NCBI RefSeq assembly: GCF_000467125.1
Contig: NZ_BATJ01000006.1
Coordinates: 62,001 to 126,000, forward strand
Origin: Vibrio proteolyticus NBRC 13287
Lineage (GTDB): Bacteria; Pseudomonadota; Gammaproteobacteria; Enterobacterales; Vibrionaceae
Direction of reading: 5' to 3'
Length of the DNA: 64,000 nt
Shown: positions 1 to 8,462 of the stretch, piece by piece
Position numbering within the stretch: the stretch's first letter is position 1
Layout: the number at the start of each line of letters is the position of its first letter
The notes under the pieces: model-generated
Seen by the model: the letters and a program-made list of their open reading frames with translations, nothing else
What the model was told of the DNA's origin: nothing
The model's database searches: none
Program-made: the position numbers and the translations under genes

Positions 1-1
1 A

Positions 2-79
2 GCCGTTCAGATTGAGGAATGTAAAGTAAGAATGACGCTTGAACGAATCGCTTATTTTAAGGCGGTGTATGTAGGTTAA
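2..79 (+). CDS. 3' end of an unidentified gene (partial)
   Basis: An open frame enters from the left edge and runs 25 codons to a TAA at 77-79, ending in the residues ERIAYFKAVYVG. No start is visible. The charged and aromatic tail would suit the C-terminus of a small regulator, but I do not recognise the family. The 184 bases between this stop and the next gene hold no other reading frame that I can support. Confidence 0.35.
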   Translation, partial: AVQIEECKVRMTLERIAYFKAVYVG

Positions 80-263
80 TTGCCTTGCAGTGCAACGTGA
101 AGCCAGTAACAAATCGTTAATTAGGATTCGCGACGCGTGGCATTTTTTAATGATTTAGGTGTAGTGTTGGAGAGGGTAGAAGGAGCCGGCAATCATGTAC
201 TCCTTGCGCGATAGTGCACATCGTATTGATTGACGACCAGAGAAGCCGAAAGGAGGCGAATGC

Positions 264-623
264 ATGCATCAACATGAAAAACTGAATTATGTAGAGTTTG
301 GAGCCAAAGACTTGGCCGCCACGAAGGCTTTCTTTTCTGCGGTTTTTGGCTGGGCGTTTGTGGATTATGGCCCCGAGTATACCGCCTTTTCAGACCAAGG
401 CTTGGATGGTGGTTTTTTTCGGGCAGAGACTTGCAATCAAACCAGCACAGGTGGGGCACTGCTGGTGTTTTATAGTGCTGATATTGAATCGACGTTGGCT
501 AAAGTGACTCAGCATGGTGGTCAAGTGACGCGTCCTGTCTTCGATTTTCCGGGTGGCTGGCGCTTCCATTTCACAGAACCCAGTGGTAACGAGTTCGCGG
601 TGTGGTCAGAGGCGCGCGGATAG
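264..623 (+). CDS. VOC-family (glyoxalase/bleomycin-resistance fold) protein
   Basis: This 119-residue protein has one VOC (vicinal oxygen chelate) module. It opens with the beta-strand pattern NYVEFGAKDLAATKAFF, typical of the first betaalphabetabetabeta unit, and closes with the strand FTEPSGNEFAVW, where family members carry a glutamate metal ligand. VOC proteins include dioxygenases, lyases, isomerases and antibiotic-binding proteins, and the small single-module form usually dimerises. A strong Shine-Dalgarno (AGGAGG, 251-256) fixes the ATG at 264. The substrate cannot be read from the sequence. The next gene starts 55 bases downstream on the same strand and may be cotranscribed. Confidence 0.85.
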   Translation: MHQHEKLNYVEFGAKDLAATKAFFSAVFGWAFVDYGPEYTAFSDQGLDGGFFRAETCNQTSTGGALLVFYSADIESTLAKVTQHGGQVTRPVFDFPGGWRFHFTEPSGNEFAVWSEARG

Positions 624-678
624 AACCGTGCATCATGATCTCAATCGGTTAAGGTCAAACTAGATTTCAGGAGTCGGC

Positions 679-1161
679 ATGGAACAGGGAAACGCTTTTC
701 AGGATTTAGTTCCAAATAATCATTGCTTTGGGTGTGGCCCCGAAAACCCGCTTGGTTTGCAAATCAAAAGTCACTGGGTTGATGAGAACAAATCGGCGTG
801 TAGGTTTGTGCCTTCACCTCATCATTGTGCGGGGCCCGTTCAGTTTTTAAATGGCGGTATCATTTCGACCATCATTGATTGCCATTGTATATGCACGGCG
901 ATCGCGAAGGGCTATCAATTGCAGGAGCGGGAAATCGGGACCGGCGAGACGATCTGGTATGTAACCGGGAAACTTGATGTGACTTTTCTTAAGCCGGTAC
1001 GCATTGAACAAGAAGTGGAATTGGTTGCCGAGATAGATGAAATAAAAGGCAGCAAGATGACATTAACTTGCCAGCTCTACTCTGCAGGCGAACTCTGTTG
1101 CTCTAGCCAGGTTGTGGCGATACAAGTGCCCAACAGTTGGCTAAATAATATGACGGGCTGA
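679..1161 (+). CDS. Hotdog-fold PaaI-like thioesterase family protein
   Basis: The 160-residue protein looks like a hotdog thioesterase of the PaaI/HGG type. The N-terminal NHCFGCGPENPLGLQI motif is a common opening of this group, followed by a helix with NGGIISTIIDCHC, where the usual HGG is replaced by NGG. A central sheet has KLDVTFLKPVRI. Such enzymes hydrolyse acyl-CoA thioesters in the cytosol. The ATG at 679 follows AGGAG (669-673). The stop abuts the next start with no gap, so the two genes are probably coupled. The natural acyl-CoA is unknown. Confidence 0.8.
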   Translation: MEQGNAFQDLVPNNHCFGCGPENPLGLQIKSHWVDENKSACRFVPSPHHCAGPVQFLNGGIISTIIDCHCICTAIAKGYQLQEREIGTGETIWYVTGKLDVTFLKPVRIEQEVELVAEIDEIKGSKMTLTCQLYSAGELCCSSQVVAIQVPNSWLNNMTG

Positions 1162-1719
1162 TTGGCAAATTCATTGAACGTTTATTCGAAAACAGTTGAG
1201 TCTCTTGTCAGGCGAGATGCGTTGCGGCTAAAAGCATTGCAATGTGTTAAGCAACTTCAGTTGCCTCAATGCTATCTGGCGGCTGGCTTTGTACGCAATT
1301 TGGTTTGGGATTATTTGCACGCCAAACCTCGGTCAACCGCGCTAAACGATGTCGATGTGATCTATTTTGATCCTCTGGAAACGAACCCTGACGCGCATCT
1401 GGCTCACGAAGCTCGACTGAAACACGCCTTGCCTATACTCAACTGGCAAGTGCGTAATCAAGCTTGGATGCACCTTCGCAATGGGGATCGTCCCTATCAG
1501 AGCGCTATTGATGCGATGAGCTACTGGCCTGAGCAGGAGACGGCGGTTGCGGTCAGACTCAACAGTGACAATCAATTTGAATGCGTGTCCGTGTTTGGTC
1601 TTGCTTCGTTGTTTGCATTGAGGATTACCTACAATCCAAAACGTGAACGTGTTCTGTTTGAACAACGACTCCAGACTAAAGGCTGGCTCAATCTATGGCC
1701 TGAGTTGCGAGTCGTATGA
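1162..1719 (+). CDS. Nucleotidyltransferase-fold protein (DUF925/NTP_transf_6 type)
   Basis: This 185-residue protein shows the minimal nucleotidyltransferase pattern: AAGFVRN (residues 40-46) followed by NDVDVIYFD with D63 and D65 as the likely metal-binding pair. Length and motifs match the DUF925 family, whose substrates are unknown to me. I take the TTG at 1162, directly after the upstream TGA at 1159-1161, because no in-frame ATG occurs before the conserved region. That arrangement suggests termination-reinitiation with the hotdog gene. The gene ends at 1719 without an evident terminator hairpin. Confidence 0.75.
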   Translation: MANSLNVYSKTVESLVRRDALRLKALQCVKQLQLPQCYLAAGFVRNLVWDYLHAKPRSTALNDVDVIYFDPLETNPDAHLAHEARLKHALPILNWQVRNQAWMHLRNGDRPYQSAIDAMSYWPEQETAVAVRLNSDNQFECVSVFGLASLFALRITYNPKRERVLFEQRLQTKGWLNLWPELRVV

Positions 1720-1842
1720 ACGCCTTGGGCTGAGTGCGGCCAAGACAATCTTTTGAAATTAAAATAGAAAAGTGTCGGTCTCATTTCGAGTGGATGGCAA
1801 TACTACACAGCTGAAGAAGAGAATAACGCAGGGAGTAACGGA

Positions 1843-2133
1843 ATGTTTGTGGTTTCAATAACCTATAAAGTCAACTTGGAGCAAGTGGAGTCGCATTTAG
1901 ACGATCATATCGCATACCTTGATCGTCAGTATGAGCTCGGTCACTTTCTGGTTTCGGGACGCAAAGTACCCCGGACGGGCGGTGTGATTCTCGCGTTGGC
2001 ACAGAGCCGTGAAATGCTCGATGCTGTGCTCGCTGAAGATCCTTTCTACCAGCATGCCTTAGCCGATTATGATGTAACTGAATTTGTGCCTACCAAGTCG
2101 TCCCAAGAGCTGGCGCTGTTGTTAAATCGGTAA
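1843..2133 (+). CDS. YciI-like protein
   Basis: This is a 96-residue single-domain protein of the YciI family, a ferredoxin-like alpha/beta fold. The conserved HIAYLDRQYELGHFLVSG stretch places the family's histidine (H22) and aspartate (D26) near residues 20-26. Late in the protein is the DPFYQHALADYDVTEF block. YciI proteins are small cytosolic proteins with suspected enzyme roles and no settled reaction. The ATG at 1843 is preceded by a purine-rich AGGGAG (1831-1836). A decayed acetyltransferase fragment follows it immediately. Confidence 0.85.
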   Translation: MFVVSITYKVNLEQVESHLDDHIAYLDRQYELGHFLVSGRKVPRTGGVILALAQSREMLDAVLAEDPFYQHALADYDVTEFVPTKSSQELALLLNR

Positions 2134-2134
2134 T

Positions 2135-2257
2135 CAGTCAGCTTGTCTGTCGTGTTTCAACTGTAACCAGCGCGCCCTGGCGTTTTATCTCAGGCTTGGG
2201 TACCAAGTGTCGACTCACGACGAGGATTTTAGCGAGCTGGTATTTCGTTTGATTTAG
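2135..2257 (+). pseudogene. GNAT acetyltransferase C-terminal remnant
   Basis: Reading codons from about 2135 to the TAG at 2255-2257 gives a short open stretch containing NCNQRALAFYLRLGYQV. That is the characteristic end of a GNAT acetyltransferase (N-x-x-A-x-x-FY-x-x-LGF). Nothing upstream encodes the rest of the domain, because yciI occupies that DNA in another frame, and no start codon or ribosome site is present. I interpret it as a leftover from deletion of a GNAT gene. The call rests on one short motif. Confidence 0.55.
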
Positions 2258-2592
2258 TAGCCATCAGGCTATTGCTTCTCAGTCGCGGCGGCATGATCGA
2301 CTTTCGCAATGATATTCATGTAGTTCGCTTATAGTGCCTGCTCCCGTTTGCTGGCCGTTATGTCGCAAAATTGTAAGCACTTTCAACTTTGATCAAACCG
2401 TATCGGCCAGCGCCAGAAATGGCATCTGTAGCAGATTCAGTCCAAGTCGTTGCGACTTCATATTGTTCTCCTTGTGACAATATGAGCGTAATGGACGCAA
2501 AGTAAAAGATAGTGTTGATACGCAGCGAAAACACATTGCGCCATTGTGGGCAAATGAGCCTGTGGATTGTCTGAACCAACGAGAGAAAACCT
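2258..2592. other. Intergenic region without a supported gene
   Basis: The 335 bases between the GNAT remnant and the MazG-like gene contain one open frame on the minus strand (2358-2579). It has no family resemblance and no clear ribosome site. I see no convincing hairpin terminator. The promoter of the following gene should lie near its right end. Confidence 0.5.
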
Positions 2593-2877
2593 GTGAAGAT
2601 AAGTGAATTGCAAGCGCATATTAAAACGTTCGATTACGACCCTGAACAGCCGCAGAGCTACTTTCTAAAGTTAATTGAAGAAGTAGGGGAAGTGTCCGAA
2701 GCATTAAGAAAAAACCGTTCAGGGCAGCCTGACAGTGGGTCTTTAAAAGGCTCCTTAGCAGAGGAGTTGTACGATGTCCTCTATTATGTTTGTGCGTTGG
2801 CAAATATCCATGACATTGATTTGGAGAAAACGCACCAGCTCAAAGAACAGTTAAACAAGATCAAATACAACCGTTAG
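2593..2877 (+). CDS. MazG-like nucleotide pyrophosphohydrolase
   Basis: The 94-residue protein is all-helical and carries the two acidic motifs of the MazG/all-alpha NTP pyrophosphohydrolase fold: KLIEEVGEVSEAL (E29, E30, E33) and AEELYDVLYY (E57, E58, D61). These would bind Mg2+ for cleavage of a (d)NTP to the monophosphate and pyrophosphate. Length fits a single-domain house-cleaning enzyme. The start is a GTG at 2593 after GAGAGAAA. It stands alone, 56 bases before a GNAT gene. Confidence 0.85.
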   Translation: MKISELQAHIKTFDYDPEQPQSYFLKLIEEVGEVSEALRKNRSGQPDSGSLKGSLAEELYDVLYYVCALANIHDIDLEKTHQLKEQLNKIKYNR

Positions 2878-2933
2878 GTCAACAAGTGTCAGAGTCTGCG
2901 GACGCGAGTTCGCCGCCTTAGGAAATGGAATAA

Positions 2934-3419
2934 ATGATTATCAGGGAAATGAACAAAGATGATGTAGACGCATTGATCGATATTTTTGTCGAGCTAGAGC
3001 GTTACTACTTTGGGGAAGAGGCGGCCAGTGCAGAAGAGCTTCATGATTATCTGCTGACTAAAGTGTTTTCACCCGAGTCTGGTGTCCGGGTAGTGGCGGC
3101 TATAAACGACCAGTGTGTGACGGGGATTGCGACCTATACCCTGATGTATCCGGCCCCGAAATTATCAGGACAGATGTATATGAAGGATCTGTTTGTTTCA
3201 TCGGCGGCCCGAGGGCAGAGGGTTGGGAGAAAGATCATGCACTATCTGGCTGCACTCGCCATTGCAAAAGGTTGCCGGCGTCTCGACTGGACGGCAGAAA
3301 CAACCAACCCGTCTGCGGGCGACTTCTATCGCGCTATCGGTGCCCAGCATGTGACGGAAAAACAATATTACCGTTTTAGTGATGAAGCACTAAGTCAACT
3401 CGCGGTTTTGAATGAATAA
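2934..3419 (+). CDS. GNAT family N-acetyltransferase
   Basis: This is a 161-residue GNAT. The acetyl-CoA pyrophosphate loop is AARGQRVGRKIM (motif A, R/Q-x-x-G-x-G/R), preceded by the strand MYMKDLFVSS, with a downstream motif B region TNPSAGDFYRAIGAQ. These enzymes move an acetyl group from acetyl-CoA to an amine. The acceptor is unknown. The ATG at 2934 follows GGAAATGGA. The next gene begins 32 bases after the stop, so an operon with the SDR gene is plausible. Confidence 0.88.
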   Translation: MIIREMNKDDVDALIDIFVELERYYFGEEAASAEELHDYLLTKVFSPESGVRVVAAINDQCVTGIATYTLMYPAPKLSGQMYMKDLFVSSAARGQRVGRKIMHYLAALAIAKGCRRLDWTAETTNPSAGDFYRAIGAQHVTEKQYYRFSDEALSQLAVLNE

Positions 3420-3451
3420 CATCGACGTTAACAGAGATTATAGGGAAGAAG

Positions 3452-4189
3452 ATGAAGACAGCACTTATCACCGGAGGAACGAAAGGGATCGGACTGGAAG
3501 CGGTCGTGCGCTTTGTCCGGCAAGGTTATCAGGTAGTGACGTGTGCCCGCCATTCAGACACCTGGCGACAAGCGACGTTGATTCATCCGGAGCTGGAATC
3601 GGTAAGGTTTATTCCAACCGATATTTCCGTTCAGGCTCAAGTTGAGCATCTTTTTGACTGCATTAAGTCGGATTATTCCGGGTTGAACGTCGCGGTCAAT
3701 AATGCGTCACCGGCATTGGGTTCGAGGGGGCTTTATCATACGGTTGATCCCGATGCGCTGCAGGAGACACTGCAACAGGACTTTTGGTCACATGCGTTGT
3801 GTCTCCGTTACCAATTGGAACTGATGAACTCAGGAAGCGCGATCGTCAACATTAGCTCGATTAACGGACTCAGGCCCACACCGAATGCTGCCATGTATGC
3901 GGCAACGAAGCACGCTTTGGAAGGGTTAACGCGCTCGCTGGCGCTAGAAAACATTGAGCGCGGTATTCGCATTAATGCGGTGGCTCCGGGCGTCACCTGG
4001 ACACCACGCTGGGAAGAGCGGGCAAAGGAAATACCGGCTATCCGACAAGATGTTTCCAGCGTTGTCCCACTGGGGCGGTTTGCCAGCAGCAAAGAGATCG
4101 TTGATGCGATTGAGTTTCTTTGCTCCGATAAAGCCAGCTATATTGTCGGCCACACGTTGGTGGTTGATGGTGGGCTGTCAATAAAATAA
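3452..4189 (+). CDS. SDR family oxidoreductase
   Basis: A classical short-chain dehydrogenase/reductase of 245 residues. The Rossmann motif TGGTKGIG lies at 8-14, NNAS at 83-86, and the catalytic set is S136, Y149 and K153 (YAATK). The C-terminus GHTLVVDGG is the usual cofactor/oligomer strand. It should reduce or oxidise a carbonyl/alcohol with NAD(P)H in the cytosol, and the substrate is not evident. The ATG at 3452 follows AGGGAAG. Confidence 0.9.
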   Translation: MKTALITGGTKGIGLEAVVRFVRQGYQVVTCARHSDTWRQATLIHPELESVRFIPTDISVQAQVEHLFDCIKSDYSGLNVAVNNASPALGSRGLYHTVDPDALQETLQQDFWSHALCLRYQLELMNSGSAIVNISSINGLRPTPNAAMYAATKHALEGLTRSLALENIERGIRINAVAPGVTWTPRWEERAKEIPAIRQDVSSVVPLGRFASSKEIVDAIEFLCSDKASYIVGHTLVVDGGLSIK

Positions 4190-4228
4190 GTCAGCCATTT
4201 ACCCATTACAGAAGGATCTATTGCGGCT

Positions 4229-5251
4229 ATGTTGTTACCACCAAGATTAAAACAGGGCGATACGATTGGCTTTTTCTCGCCATCCTCACCGGCGACCGTA
4301 TTTGCCCCCACTCGATTTGCGCGAGCGAAAACTTTTCTCGAAAGCAAAGGGTTTAAGCTGAAAGCAGGTAGCCTGACGGGTGAATCAGACCATTACCGTT
4401 CGGGGTCAATACAGTCCCGGGCTGAAGAACTGAATAGATTGATTCGTGACCCTGAGGTGCGGTGTATTATGTCGGTGATCGGCGGGTTCAACAGCAACGC
4501 GCTGCTGCCTTATATCGACTACCAAGCGCTGCAGCGTGATCCGAAGATCATCATAGGTTATTCGGATGTGACCGCACTCCTGCTCGGTATTTATAGCAGG
4601 ACTGGGCTGGTTACTTTTTATGGCCCGGCGTTGGTGGCATCGTTCGGGGAACTTCCTCCACTGGTCGAAGAGACGTTTGCATCCTTTGAGTCGTTGCTTT
4701 GCCACTCGCCGAGATGGCCTTACGAGTATCAATTACCAACCTATTGGACCGATACGATGATCGATTGGGAAACGCAAAGTGAAGTAAAGCCTGTGCGTGA
4801 CAACCAATGGCTATTCCTTGGCAACGCAGCGGTTTGTGGGCGTCTTGTTGGCGGGAACCTCAATACCATGAGCGGTATCTGGGGATCAGAGTTTATGCCA
4901 GTAATCCAACCAGGTGACATCTTGTTACTCGAAGACTCGCTGTTAAGTATTGCCCACATCGAGCGATCATTTAATCATCTAAAACTCTGTGGTGTGTTTG
5001 AGAAAGTGGGCGCCATTATTCTGGGCAAACATGAACTGTTTGACGACAAAGGTACCGGACGAACGCCATTGGATGTGTTACAAGAAGTACTGGGAGAGCA
5101 GACGCTGCCAATTCTTTACGGGTTCGACAGTTGTCACACTCATCCGATGTTGGTGACGCCGCTGGGTGTGGAAGCGTGTATTGATTTCGAGCAGGAAACC
5201 ATCCATCTGATGTCGCCCTGGACTCAGGAAGTTTCCGCTGGACAAGTTTAA
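4229..5251 (+). CDS. S66 family peptidase (LD-carboxypeptidase / MccF-like)
   Basis: The 340-residue protein belongs to serine peptidase family S66. The nucleophile elbow GYSD gives S112, and the rest of the triad is E235 (LLLEDS) and H305 (HTHPM). Family members either trim L,D-tetrapeptides in murein recycling (LdcA) or inactivate microcin C-type nucleotide-peptide antibiotics (MccF). Sequence alone does not separate the two here. No signal peptide is present, so it is cytosolic. It lies 39 bases after the SDR gene. Confidence 0.88.
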   Translation: MLLPPRLKQGDTIGFFSPSSPATVFAPTRFARAKTFLESKGFKLKAGSLTGESDHYRSGSIQSRAEELNRLIRDPEVRCIMSVIGGFNSNALLPYIDYQALQRDPKIIIGYSDVTALLLGIYSRTGLVTFYGPALVASFGELPPLVEETFASFESLLCHSPRWPYEYQLPTYWTDTMIDWETQSEVKPVRDNQWLFLGNAAVCGRLVGGNLNTMSGIWGSEFMPVIQPGDILLLEDSLLSIAHIERSFNHLKLCGVFEKVGAIILGKHELFDDKGTGRTPLDVLQEVLGEQTLPILYGFDSCHTHPMLVTPLGVEACIDFEQETIHLMSPWTQEVSAGQV

Positions 5252-5316
5252 ATGTTGAGTCGGAGCGTGTAATACCAGATCAGCACTCAGTGATGACGTT
5301 ATTTCAAGGAGGACTT

Positions 5317-5778
5317 ATGGACGCAGAACAACAAATTAAACAACTAGGCCTGATACTGCCACCAGTCAGCGAACCACAAGGCAGTTATCGTAACTGTGTA
5401 CGTACAGGAAATCTTTTGTATGTTTCCGGAAAAGGGCCAGTCTCGGGATTCGATGAGATACCCAAAGGGAAATTGGGGCGTGAGTACACCGTTGAGCAAG
5501 GGTACGAGTTCGCCCGTGCCGCAGGGCTAGATATTTTAGCGGCCATAAAACAAGAGCTCGGTACACTCAGTCGCGTGACCCGCGTGGTGAAAATTCAAGG
5601 CTTTATCAATGCAACTGAAGAGTTTGAACAACATCCCCGAGTGTTGGATGGTTGCTCTGAGCTGATGGTGGAAGTGTTCGGTCAAAAAGGCATGCATGCC
5701 CGTTCTGTTTTTGGTGCTGCTTCGGTCAGAGCCAACTTACCACTTGTGATTGACTCAATTTTTGAAATCGCTGATTAG
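5317..5778 (+). CDS. RidA family protein
   Basis: A RidA/YjgF-YER057c-type protein of 153 residues. The pattern NLLYVSGKGPVSGFDEIPKGKLG and the later RVTRVVKIQGFINAT match the trimeric RidA fold, which hydrolyses reactive enamine/imine intermediates released by PLP enzymes. It is longer than classical RidA (about 128 residues) and resembles the YjgF_like_CS subgroup. I choose the ATG at 5317, six bases after AAGGAGG (5307-5313), over the in-frame GTG at 5290. Confidence 0.88.
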   Translation: MDAEQQIKQLGLILPPVSEPQGSYRNCVRTGNLLYVSGKGPVSGFDEIPKGKLGREYTVEQGYEFARAAGLDILAAIKQELGTLSRVTRVVKIQGFINATEEFEQHPRVLDGCSELMVEVFGQKGMHARSVFGAASVRANLPLVIDSIFEIAD

Positions 5779-5971
5779 AGTGTTAAAAATATGCAACAGG
5801 CATCAAGTGAGTCACTGAAAGAGTCTTTAACGATAAAACAGCGACTTACAAGCGCTAAACTTCATATTGAAGAGCGTTGACCTTCGTGATCAAACGCAAT
5901 TCATTCTTAGCAAAATTACTGGATAGTGGACGGAGCATATGGGGTATATGCGTATCGTAAAGAGGTAAAAA

Positions 5972-6193
5972 ATGCGAATGTATCGAGACATTACGAATGA
6001 TCCGTCGATCCGCGGGTACGAGATCGGTGATGATTACATCACGGTGTGGTTGGAAGGCGATGTCAGGCCAAGTACCTATAAATATGATCGGGCTGGTCGG
6101 CAGCATGTGGAACGAATGAAGCAGTTGGCGAAGTCGGGGAATGGACTCAATGCTTATATTCAACACTTCGTGAAGTTTGATTACGATCGTTAA
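5972..6193 (+). CDS. Small conserved-looking protein, possibly KTSC-like
   Basis: A 73-residue basic and acidic protein without Cys, signal peptide or membrane segment. The pattern is a beta meander (YEIGDDYITVWLEGDVRPSTYKY) followed by a helix and a glycine turn (AKSGNGLNAYIQ). It recalls the small KTSC domain, but I am not certain. An AAAGAGG (5959-5965) precedes the ATG, and a strong terminator sits just after the stop, so it looks like a genuine single-gene unit. Confidence 0.65.
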   Translation: MRMYRDITNDPSIRGYEIGDDYITVWLEGDVRPSTYKYDRAGRQHVERMKQLAKSGNGLNAYIQHFVKFDYDR

Positions 6194-6199
6194 TGTTTC

Positions 6200-6231
6200 A
6201 GCCTGACGCTTGGTATTGTGTCAGGCTTTTT
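6200..6231 (+). terminator. Rho-independent terminator
   Basis: An 8-bp stem, AGCCTGAC with GTCAGGCT, around a 12-base loop is followed by five T residues. It ends the transcript of the 73-residue gene. Confidence 0.85.
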
Positions 6232-6332
6232 CATATCTGTTGTCTGTACACTTTTACGTGCCACATTGCTGTGCTAGGGTGAATGTCCTTAATTTCATGA
6301 GCTTACATGACGAGTTTAAGCATAAGGAACCT

Positions 6333-6845
6333 ATGCAAATTACACTGTTACGCGAGTCAGATACTCAAGCGTTGTTAGAATTTGAGTTGGAAAATCGCGC
6401 CTGGTTCGAATCCCATATCAACCCACGTGAAAATAGCTTCTACAGTTACGAAGGTGTGCGTAGCCACATTCTTGAGTTTCTCGGTGGCTACAGGACCCGT
6501 GAAATTCTGCCGATGTTAATCAAAAATGATCAAAACGAGATCGTCGGTCGAATTAACTTTCATCAGGTGGACAAACTCCGCCAGACGGCTCACCTGGGTT
6601 ATCGTATTGGCGAGCGCTTTACGCGTCAGGGTATTGCGTCGTTGGCGGTGGGGCAGATTCTCCAGAAGGCACGTCAGTTTGGTGTTCACACGGTGATCGC
6701 CATGGCAGCAATCGATAATCTGGGCTCGCAAAAAGTATTGGGGAATAACGGATTTGAAAAAGTTCGGGTGATCAAAAACTTTGCCGTTGTGCGTCGGCGC
6801 AGTATCGATTGTATTGAGTTCCAGATTGATTTGGACAGCGAGTAA
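6333..6845 (+). CDS. GNAT acetyltransferase, RimJ/RimL type
   Basis: A 170-residue GNAT of the ribosomal-protein acetyltransferase group. It has LGYRIGERFTRQGIAS (acetyl-CoA loop R-x-x-G-x-A near residues 90-105) and the conserved N-x-x-S-x-x-V-L-x-x-N-G-F ending (NLGSQKVLGNNGFE). The frame is open further upstream, but the ATG at 6333 has an AAGGA at 6324-6328 and matches the usual N-terminus. The acceptor cannot be inferred. Confidence 0.85.
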   Translation: MQITLLRESDTQALLEFELENRAWFESHINPRENSFYSYEGVRSHILEFLGGYRTREILPMLIKNDQNEIVGRINFHQVDKLRQTAHLGYRIGERFTRQGIASLAVGQILQKARQFGVHTVIAMAAIDNLGSQKVLGNNGFEKVRVIKNFAVVRRRSIDCIEFQIDLDSE

Positions 6846-6915
6846 CTCTCAGCCATCAAATGGCCGGAGGGGGGCACACCAAGTGGTCAAAGACATAAAC
6901 AGCCAAGGAGTCATC

Positions 6916-7719
6916 ATGGCATTGGATATTTATCAAGTCGACGCTTTTACCCATCAGGCGTTTCGTGGCAATCCGGCCGGCGTGTGTATCATTCGGGAAG
7001 ATTTGGATGAAGCGCTGATGAAAAACATCGCTAAAGAGATGGCCGTTTCTGAAACGGCGTTTCTGAATCTGAATACGATGAATCTCAGATGGTTTACGCC
7101 ACAGGTTGAGGTTGATCTATGCGGGCATGGTACGTTGTCAGTAGCGCATATTCTCAGACAGCGACATGTTGCCCAGACAGGCGACGAACTGGCATTTGAT
7201 ACGCGAAGCGGCATATTGAAAGTAACGTTAGATGAGCAGCAGTATCATCTGGATTTGCCTGCCGCTCAGATTGATACTCATCAAACAGTGAGTGATGAGC
7301 TGATTGATCATCTTGGCATCTATCCGGAGCAGGTCATTCAATCCGGTCTGTTTGACGGCAAGTATTTTATCGAGGTCGAGGATGAGGAAACGATTCGTTG
7401 TTTGGAACCCAACTTTGATGCTTTAACACAGTTCCCCGGGCGTAGTGCTTTAATCACGGCACGTTCAGAAAGCCGCTACGATTTTATTTCGCGCTACTTC
7501 GCTCCGTGGGTGGGCGTGAATGAAGACCCGGTTACGGGCTCTGCTCACTGTGCGTTGGCCACTTATTGGGGAGAGCGACTGGGTAAAACGGTGATGAGCG
7601 CGTATCAGGCTTCGCAGCGAGGTGGCGAGGTGACAGTAACCTTACTGCCTGAACAGCGCGTTTTACTGACCGGGCAGGCGGTGACGATTTTGAGCGGAAA
7701 ACTGGATCTGTCAGTATGA
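6916..7719 (+). CDS. PhzF family isomerase/epimerase-like protein
   Basis: A 267-residue PhzF-fold protein made of two similar halves. Hallmarks are FRGNPAGVC (16-24), the general-acid glutamate in SETAF (E46), DLCGHGT (68-73) and the second-half EDPVTGSAHC. PhzF itself isomerises a phenazine precursor. Most homologues, including this one, have no known substrate and lie outside phenazine clusters. AAGGAG (6905-6910) sets the ATG at 6916. Its last codons overlap the next gene by ATGA (7716-7719), so the two are translationally coupled. Confidence 0.9.
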   Translation: MALDIYQVDAFTHQAFRGNPAGVCIIREDLDEALMKNIAKEMAVSETAFLNLNTMNLRWFTPQVEVDLCGHGTLSVAHILRQRHVAQTGDELAFDTRSGILKVTLDEQQYHLDLPAAQIDTHQTVSDELIDHLGIYPEQVIQSGLFDGKYFIEVEDEETIRCLEPNFDALTQFPGRSALITARSESRYDFISRYFAPWVGVNEDPVTGSAHCALATYWGERLGKTVMSAYQASQRGGEVTVTLLPEQRVLLTGQAVTILSGKLDLSV

Positions 7720-8447
7720 ATAAAGTGGTGATTGTCACTGGTGGTGGCCGTGGCATCGGTGCAGCAACGGCCAAAAGGTTGGCGGCTCAGGGGTACGCTG
7801 TGGTCGTCAACTACCGGGTTCGCCAACAAGAAGCTGAAGCTGTAGTTGCGGAGATCACAAGCCTTGGCGGTACGGCGTTGGCGATTGCTGCTGATGTATC
7901 GGCAGAAGCGGATGTCGTTCGGCTGTTCGAACAGGCTGAGCTGCATTTTGGTCAAGTGACGCATCTGGTCAACAACGCCGGTATTCTGACCACCCAGTCC
8001 GAGTTAAAGCACATGACCGCCGAGCGTTTTAGCCATGTATTGAACGTCAATGTGATGAGCTGTTTTTTATGCTCGCGCGAGGCTGCGAGAAGGCTGCCCT
8101 TTGGAGGCGCTATTGTCAATGTTTCGTCTGCGGCTTCACGCACCGGAGCCCCGTTTGAATACATCGATTATGCGGCGTCCAAAGCGGCGATGGACACTAT
8201 CACCAAAGGTTTGTCTCTCGAATTAGCGCAACATGGCATTCGGGTAAACGGTGTGCGTCCGGGGTGCATATATACTGAGATGCACGCTGATGGGGGAGAG
8301 CCTGAGCGTGTGGATCGCTTAAAAGAACGTATCCCGTTACAACGTGGCGGTCAACCAGAGGAAATTGCGGCGGCGATCGCCTGGTTGCTGTCGGATGAAG
8401 CGTCCTACGCAACAGGGTCGTTTATTGATTTGGCTGGCGGAAACTAA
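7716..8447 (+). CDS. SDR family oxidoreductase (FabG-like)
   Basis: A 243-residue SDR with TGGGRGIG (8-15), NNAG (86-89), and catalytic S138, Y152 and K156 (YAASK). The end reads YATGSFIDLAGG. The overall pattern is close to FabG-type 3-oxoacyl or sugar reductases. It is coupled to the PhzF gene by a 4-base overlap and followed 15 bases later by a DUF4336 gene. These three form one likely operon of unknown pathway. Confidence 0.9.
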   Translation: MNKVVIVTGGGRGIGAATAKRLAAQGYAVVVNYRVRQQEAEAVVAEITSLGGTALAIAADVSAEADVVRLFEQAELHFGQVTHLVNNAGILTTQSELKHMTAERFSHVLNVNVMSCFLCSREAARRLPFGGAIVNVSSAASRTGAPFEYIDYAASKAAMDTITKGLSLELAQHGIRVNGVRPGCIYTEMHADGGEPERVDRLKERIPLQRGGQPEEIAAAIAWLLSDEASYATGSFIDLAGGN

Positions 8448-8462
8448 CGCGTAAGGAATCGT

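Noticed and set aside
2358..2579. 73-codon minus-strand frame in the 2.1-2.6 kb gap
   Set aside because: No clear ribosome site, no recognisable domain and no partner gene. It may be chance, so I left it out of the gene list.
5791..5880. 29-codon frame (MQQASSESL...) after ridA
   Set aside because: No Shine-Dalgarno sequence in front and no conserved feature. Too short to support.
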